DNA of 64,000 bases, from positions 120,381-184,380 of the forward strand of contig JBFMFO010000002.1 of NCBI GenBank assembly GCA_040754095.1. The letters run 5' to 3'. The notes beneath the pieces are model-generated. The model saw only the letters and a list, made by a program, of their open reading frames with translations. It did no database searches and had not been told where the DNA came from. Position 1 is the stretch's first letter. Each line of letters begins with the position of its first letter. Below are positions 60,174 to 64,000 of the stretch, one piece after another. The stretch comes from QYQD01 sp040754095. Lineage in GTDB: Bacteria > Desulfobacterota > QYQD01. Position numbers and translations under genes: made by a program.

Positions 60174-61239
60174 GGCTATCTTTTCCTACCGGCAGTTGGA
60201 TAATAAATGTCGTATCCTCCCCTGGCCTGGAGTTGATCTGAATCGACCCCCCGTGCTTCCGGATGATTCCGTGACTGATGGAAAGGCCCAGTCCGGTCCC
60301 CTTGCCACGTTTTTTCGTCGTAAAAAAAGGCTCAAATATCTTGTTTAGATTTTTTTTGCTTATACCCGGTCCGGTATCTTTAAAGTACATGAAAAAATTA
60401 GAATCTTCCTTCGAATATCCGGTCTCAATCGTCAAGGTCCCCTGCCCTTCCATGGCCTCAGCCGCATTAATTATCATGTTTAAGGCCACCTGCTCCAGAT
60501 TGCTGCGATTTCCCCATACCCGGGGCAGATTCTCGCCCAGCTTCATCTCTACGCGAACCGGCCTGAAGAGAATGTGGTCACAAATCAGGTCGAACATATC
60601 GAGGATAACCTGGTTGATATCCACCCACTCCCTTTCGTCCGTGTCACTGCGGCCAAAATCAAGGAGCCCGCGCACAATCATACGACAACGGGTCGCCAAT
60701 CTGGAAATCTTCTCCAGATGCCGGGACTGGGCATCGTCTTCAGGCAGGTCTTCCAGGGCCAGTTTCGCGTACATCAATATGCCGCCCAGGGGATTATTAA
60801 TCTCATGCGCCAGCTCTGCGGAGAGTTTGCCCATGGCCGCCAGCCGTTCCAGATGTAAGAGCTGTTTCTCAAGCCTCTTGCGTTCACTGAAATCCCTGAC
60901 GATCCCCTCATAGCCGACGACCTTACCGCTTCCATCCCTTATGGCATTCCCGGTCAAAGAGACGGAGATCTTGCCGCCGTCCTTTTTTCTGAGCGTAAGT
61001 TCATAATTACGTATAAAACCTTCCTGCTCGATCCTTTTTCTAAAATCCTTCTCATCCTGCGGATAGTAAGATAACGGATGAATTGACCCCACGGCCAATA
61101 GTTCCTGCGGTGAGGCATATCCAAGCAGGCCGGCGCCATAGGGATTTACGGCCAGCAAGCGACCCTCCCTGTCCGCTATAAAAAGCATCTCAGGGGCCTC
61201 TTCAAAAAACCGGCGAAAACTTTTATCAGAAATCTCCAT
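60157..61239 (-). CDS. PAS-domain sensor histidine kinase, partner of the sigma-54 regulator
   Basis: 360 residues from the ATG at 61,239 (MEISDKSFRRFFEEAPEML). The frame extends to 61,368 without a convincing ribosome site, so the start is uncertain. PAS domain (about 5-125), HisKA with GKLSAELAHEINNPLGGIL, HATPase with NAAEAMEGQG, DTGPGIS and GKGTGLGLSISHG. No membrane segment, so it senses a cytosolic signal. Its stop overlaps the regulator start by 17 bp, giving a clear cognate pair. Confidence 0.92.
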   Translation of the reverse strand: MEISDKSFRRFFEEAPEMLFIADREGRLLAVNPYGAGLLGYASPQELLAVGSIHPLSYYPQDEKDFRKRIEQEGFIRNYELTLRKKDGGKISVSLTGNAIRDGSGKVVGYEGIVRDFSERKRLEKQLLHLERLAAMGKLSAELAHEINNPLGGILMYAKLALEDLPEDDAQSRHLEKISRLATRCRMIVRGLLDFGRSDTDEREWVDINQVILDMFDLICDHILFRPVRVEMKLGENLPRVWGNRSNLEQVALNMIINAAEAMEGQGTLTIETGYSKEDSNFFMYFKDTGPGISKKNLNKIFEPFFTTKKRGKGTGLGLSISHGIIRKHGGSIQINSRPGEDTTFIIQLPVGKDSHENAR

Positions 61240-61938
61240 CGGATTTGTTCTATCGTAACAATTTAGATTTTCGAAAGCCTGTCGTAAATGCGATGCCCCT
61301 CCAGAGGCGGGTCTTCGAGTTATAAAGCCTAAAGTGTTACCACTTATACGAATGAATCCGGAAATCAAGAAATCAGGAATAGAATAGTATTTTTCTTCAT
61401 GAGTTCCTGAGTCCCAAATTTAAGAATCTGTAGTATTCCAGGCTCTTGAAATCCAATGTTTTCAACCAGCTAATAATGTTACATTCTATCTAGTTCCCCT
61501 TCGGAACCCCGTCGCGTTCTTCTTTTGTAGGAGCACCTTCCATGTGCGATTTATGCTTCCCGGATGGACATTATCTAATAACAAACCGGGCAAAAGTCAA
61601 CTTTAACCGCATTACCATAGCCCGGCAAGTTGAGCGCAAAACAAGCATTGATATTTTTTTTTAAAGGAACCCTAGCCTCTGAGCGAAACTTGCTGGAGCA
61701 GCGGGGCACCCATCGAGGGATAGCGGGAAGGGGCAGGCATTCCCCACCTGCGAGCCCCGAAAGGGTCGCTGCGCAAGCCGTGAAGCGAAGAGACTAAAGA
61801 GGTTCCCTAAAGAAATGCAAAATTAGCGATAAAATCATAGTATTATGAGAATACTTCTTAAAAAAATCAGAGAACTCCAGGCGCTTAAAAACTTGACACC
61901 TTCTATCCCAGGTGTTAAATAATGCTCACGGTAAAAAT
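61240..61938. other. 699-bp spacer with structured element
   Basis: No gene supported. The first 400 bp hold a TAGTTCCCCTTCGGAACCCC hairpin and a short TGTAGGAGCACCTTCCATGT REP-like motif. The last part contains copy B of the ~190-bp element. Confidence 0.55.
61663..61848. repeat. Structured ~190-bp element, copy B
   Basis: GGAACCCTAGCCTCTGAGCG at the left and GAGACTAAAGAGGTTCC at the right form a terminal stem. The interior repeats the blocks of copy A at 25,608-25,815. The 3' flank (AAATTAGCGATAAAATCATA) is also related. Confidence 0.65.
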
Positions 61939-62015
61939 CGGGACGTAGCGCAGCTTGGTAGCGCACCTGAATGGGGTTCAGGGGGCCGGAGGTTCAAATC
62001 CTCTCGTCCCGACCA
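61939..62015 (+). tRNA. tRNA-Pro (anticodon GGG)
   Basis: 77 nt including CCA. Acceptor CGGGACG pairs with CGTCCCG. Anticodon stem CCTGA/TCAGG encloses the loop ATGGGGT, anticodon GGG. T-loop GGTTCAAATCC is canonical. Confidence 0.96.
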
Positions 62016-62027
62016 GATTTCTCGAAA

Positions 62028-62059
62028 AGCGGCCTATCCATCGATAGGCCGCTTTTTTT
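62028..62059 (+). terminator. Terminator after tRNA-Pro
   Basis: AGCGGCCTATC-CATC-GATAGGCCGCT followed by seven T: an 11-bp perfect stem, 12 bp after the tRNA. Confidence 0.92.
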
Positions 62060-62065
62060 GTGCTT

Positions 62066-62263
62066 TTAGGATTGGTTGTTTCGGCCGGATGTCTGCGTCC
62101 GGGCCTTGTCTTTGGGCTTGAACAGGAGACAGGACATCCCTGAACTTGCTTGCACTACTTGCGACGGGAATTCCCGGCTTTTAAAATCCATGGCCCGACA
62201 CCCGTGCGGGAAGTTCTTATCCCAGGTCACATAGTAGTGTTTGCACTTATGGCAGTCGATCAT
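62066..62263 (-). CDS. Small conserved cysteine/histidine protein
   Basis: 65 residues beginning MIDCHKCKHYYVTWDKNFPH, then GCRAMDFKSREFPS and VVQASSGMSCLLFKPK. The pattern C-x2-C, HGC and C-x2-F could make a small zinc site. I recall similar short proteins in deltaproteobacteria but cannot name a family. Function unknown. GGAAAC precedes the ATG. The lysine/arginine-rich tail is probably disordered. It sits between a terminator and a heptad repeat, apparently monocistronic. Confidence 0.72.
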   Translation of the reverse strand: MIDCHKCKHYYVTWDKNFPHGCRAMDFKSREFPSQVVQASSGMSCLLFKPKDKARTQTSGRNNQS

Positions 62264-62280
62264 GTTTCCAACCTAAAAAG

Positions 62281-62345
62281 GCTGTCAGCCATCAGCGTTC
62301 AGCTTTCAGAAATCAGAATACAGAAGCCAAGAGTCAGGAGTCAGA
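62281..62345. repeat. GCTGATA / AGTCAGG heptad tract
   Basis: CTGTCAGCCATCAGCGTTCAGC, split as CTGTCAG-CCATCAG-CGTTCAG-CTTTCAG: 7-bp units, followed by AGAGTCAGGAGTCAGAA. It fills the spacer after the amidohydrolase. Confidence 0.6.
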
Positions 62346-62383
62346 AAACATTCGAACGACCCTAACAATTAGAACGTCTATGG

Positions 62384-63727
62384 TCAGGCGGGAACGAGAC
62401 ATGACCTGATATTCTGACCGATCTCCCGAACCCTGGATAATACCTCTTCTTCGTTTACAGTCCTGATAATCCCGTTTTCCATGATGACCCGGCCGTTTAT
62501 CACCGAAGAAATCACATCCGCGCCGTTTACGGCATAGACCAGGTGCGAGTACAGGTTATAGACCGGTGTCAGATGCGGCTTATTCATGTCTATGACAATG
62601 ATGTCCGCCTTCTTGCCGACCTCGAGACTTCCGATCCTTCTGCCGGATCTGAGCACCTTTGCTCCATTGGTAGTAGCCATGTGCACCGCCGTTCTGGCAT
62701 CTATAACCGTGGGATCCAGGCAATAGACCTTGTGCAGTTTGGCCATGGTGTCTATCTCCTGAAAAAGGTCCAGGTTGTTGTTGCTGGCGCACCCATCCGT
62801 GCCTATGCCTACGGTTAGGCCCGCTTCCAGGAGCTGCGGCACCGGCGCCACCCCCGAGGCCAGTTTCATGTTGCTCTCCGGGCAATGGACAACCTTTACC
62901 CTGTTTTCAGCCAATGCCTCTATATCCGCCTTATCCAGCATTACACAATGATTGGCCACCAGATGCTCATCCAGAAGCCCCAGCTCCTTCAGATGCATGA
63001 CCGGTGAATGTCCGTATTGGCCCCGGATAGCCTCCACTTCGCTCCTGGTCTCAGCCAGATGGATAACGATAGGCACATCGTATAATACGGCCAGGTCTTT
63101 GGCCCGCTGAAGGAGGTCCGGCGAACAGGTATAGGTGGCATGGGGATCGACGGTAATAGAGACAAGAGGGTGTTCCTTCCATTTAAGAATGAGTTCTTGC
63201 GTATATTTGAAGCCGTTTTCCAGTTCGCCGTAATTGGGCGAAGGAAAATCAAATAACCCCTCGCCGATCCAGGCCCGGAGGCCGGCCTTGGCCGCGGCCT
63301 GAGCCACGTGATCCGTAAAGAGGTACATATCACAAAAGGTGGTGGTTCCGGAGCGTATCATCTCCACACAGGCCAGAAGGGTTGCCCAATAGACCACATC
63401 CGCGTTCATCCTGCGCTCGGCCGGAAAGATATAATCATTAAGCCAGGTCATAAGGGGCAGGTCATCGGCCAGCCCCCGGAAGCAGGTCATGGCCGCGTGG
63501 GTGTGGCAGTTGATAAGGCCGGGCATAATCACCCCGCCCCGGGTCTCCAGCACGCGCCCTGCCTTTACTGAACCGGCAACTACCGGCCCCGGACCAACGG
63601 CAATAATGCTGTCATCCTTTATAGCCACGGCCCCATCTTCGATAATTTCCCCCTCGGGATTAAGGGTAAGTACCGTGCCCCCGCTAATAACCAGGTCAGC
63701 CGCTATCTTATCGTTACCACCGCTCAT
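62384..63727 (-). CDS. 5'-methylthioadenosine/S-adenosylhomocysteine deaminase-like amidohydrolase
   Basis: 447 residues from the ATG at 63,727 (AAGGGAAA 8 bp upstream). Metal-dependent amidohydrolase barrel: HxH in MPGLINCHTHAAMTCFRG, metal/substrate His in VDPHATYTCSPD and HLAETRSEVE, VANHCVMLDKADIE, and the catalytic Asp in GIGTDGCASNNNLD. This set is typical of MtaD/SsnA-like nucleoside deaminases that convert MTA or SAH to the inosyl form. Substrate specificity, including guanine or other nucleosides, cannot be settled here. The upstream spacer contains CCCCCTTT palindromes. Confidence 0.88.
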   Translation of the reverse strand: MSGGNDKIAADLVISGGTVLTLNPEGEIIEDGAVAIKDDSIIAVGPGPVVAGSVKAGRVLETRGGVIMPGLINCHTHAAMTCFRGLADDLPLMTWLNDYIFPAERRMNADVVYWATLLACVEMIRSGTTTFCDMYLFTDHVAQAAAKAGLRAWIGEGLFDFPSPNYGELENGFKYTQELILKWKEHPLVSITVDPHATYTCSPDLLQRAKDLAVLYDVPIVIHLAETRSEVEAIRGQYGHSPVMHLKELGLLDEHLVANHCVMLDKADIEALAENRVKVVHCPESNMKLASGVAPVPQLLEAGLTVGIGTDGCASNNNLDLFQEIDTMAKLHKVYCLDPTVIDARTAVHMATTNGAKVLRSGRRIGSLEVGKKADIIVIDMNKPHLTPVYNLYSHLVYAVNGADVISSVINGRVIMENGIIRTVNEEEVLSRVREIGQNIRSCLVPA

Positions 63728-63797
63728 ATAATTTCCCTTCATATATTGTTAATCATCATTGCTGTCCAACTTGCTGATTATGTGCTGTTGCCTTCAA

Positions 63798-63915
63798 ATC
63801 CCCCTTAATCCCCCTTTTCCAAAGGGGGAATGTAGGGGATCCCCTTTTCTAAAGGGGGAACATACCATTAATCCCCCTCTTTGGAAAAGAGCTTGCTATA
63901 TTCCAGAGGGGACGG
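63798..63915. repeat. CCCCCTTT/AAAGGGGG repeat, intergenic copy
   Basis: Three palindromes: CCCCCTTTTCCAAAGGGGGA, CCCCTTTTCTAAAGGGGGAA, and CCCCCTCTTTGGAAAAGAGC with a later AGAGGGG. Same family as in waaF, lpxK and pstC, here between genes. Confidence 0.8.
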
Positions 63916-63929
63916 GAAAGCTTTAAAAA

Positions 63930-63995
63930 GGCTATACTCCTTTTTGCAAACGATAGCCAGTTGGTAAAAACCAACTTAAAGAAAGGAGCATAGCC
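63930..63995 (+). promoter_or_regulatory. Ribosome-site-sequestering stem before the last gene
   Basis: GGCTATACTCCTTT (63,930-63,943) is complementary to AAAGGAGCATAGCC (63,982-63,995) with one mismatch in 14 pairs. The second arm contains the AAGGAG of the following ATG. An inner hairpin AGTTGGT-AAAA-ACCAACT fills the loop. Confidence 0.55.
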
Positions 63996-64000
63996 ATGAA
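63996..64000 (+). CDS. Start of a gene cut by the window end
   Basis: ATGAA with AAAGGAG 8 bp upstream. Only one complete codon is present, so the product is unknown. The sequestered ribosome site resembles those of some transposase genes, but this is a guess. Confidence 0.4.

Overview
The window is a dense, gene-rich bacterial chromosome segment of roughly 50% GC. The gene set is housekeeping plus a complete late lipid A / LPS-core block. It suggests an anaerobic Gram-negative of the deltaproteobacterial (Desulfobacterota) type. Reasons: LpxI replaces LpxH, a FabL-like enoyl-ACP reductase is present, a BadF/HgdC-type activase occurs beside a cysteine-rich partner, PAS/hybrid kinases are numerous, and short-period intergenic repeats are abundant. 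No rRNA, CRISPR array, prophage or complete IS was seen. Genus cannot be fixed from the sequence alone.

Layout. 0-9.5 kb (+): guaB, guaA, dnaE, scpB, rluB, an HU/IHF protein and a site-2 protease. 9.6-12.5 kb (+): a large exported vWA protein with three OmpA-like modules. 12.4-14.1 kb (-): nadC and a YycJ-like hydrolase, then rnhA (+). 14.9-21.8 kb (-): a full phosphate regulon, phoB-phoR then pstS-pstC-pstA-pstB-phoU, with Pho-box-like sites before phoB and pstS. 22-28.8 kb: rph, an orphan gene, a DUF3108 protein, fabL, manC, pgsA and yihY. 29-31 kb (-): a geranylgeranyl-reductase-family flavoprotein, an FtsB-like protein and efp. 31.3-34 kb (+): an HDOD protein overlapping a GAF hybrid kinase.

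34.2-54.4 kb (-) is the envelope block. In transcription order it reads lysS, lolC/E, lolD, bamA, lpxD, fabZ, lpxA, lpxI, a Gfo/Idh oxidoreductase, lpxB, msbA, waaA, lpxK, waaF, gmhB, a GxxExxY gene, a second heptosyltransferase, a Trm112-like protein and a 49-aa membrane peptide. Together these make lipid A, add Kdo and heptose, flip the product and insert outer-membrane proteins and lipoproteins. 54.4-55.8 kb (-) holds the activase/partner pair. 56.2-61.2 kb holds a PAS hybrid kinase, tRNA-Gln and a sigma-54 regulator/kinase pair. 61.9-64 kb holds tRNA-Pro, a small Cys protein, an MTA/SAH-deaminase-like amidohydrolase and the first codon of another gene.

The most unusual property is the repeat load. 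At least eight families of short, palindromic or 7-9-bp-periodic repeats fill the spacers. Several are read as protein: one ~150-bp repeat sits in frame in both waaF and lpxK, a shorter relative sits in pstC, and repeat sequence supplies the ends of rluB, rnhA, msbA, lpxB, fabZ, gmhB, the Trm112-like gene and lpxK. The GxxExxY gene is bounded by inverted repeats like a small mobile unit. Two ~190-bp copies of an apparently structured element lie 36 kb apart.
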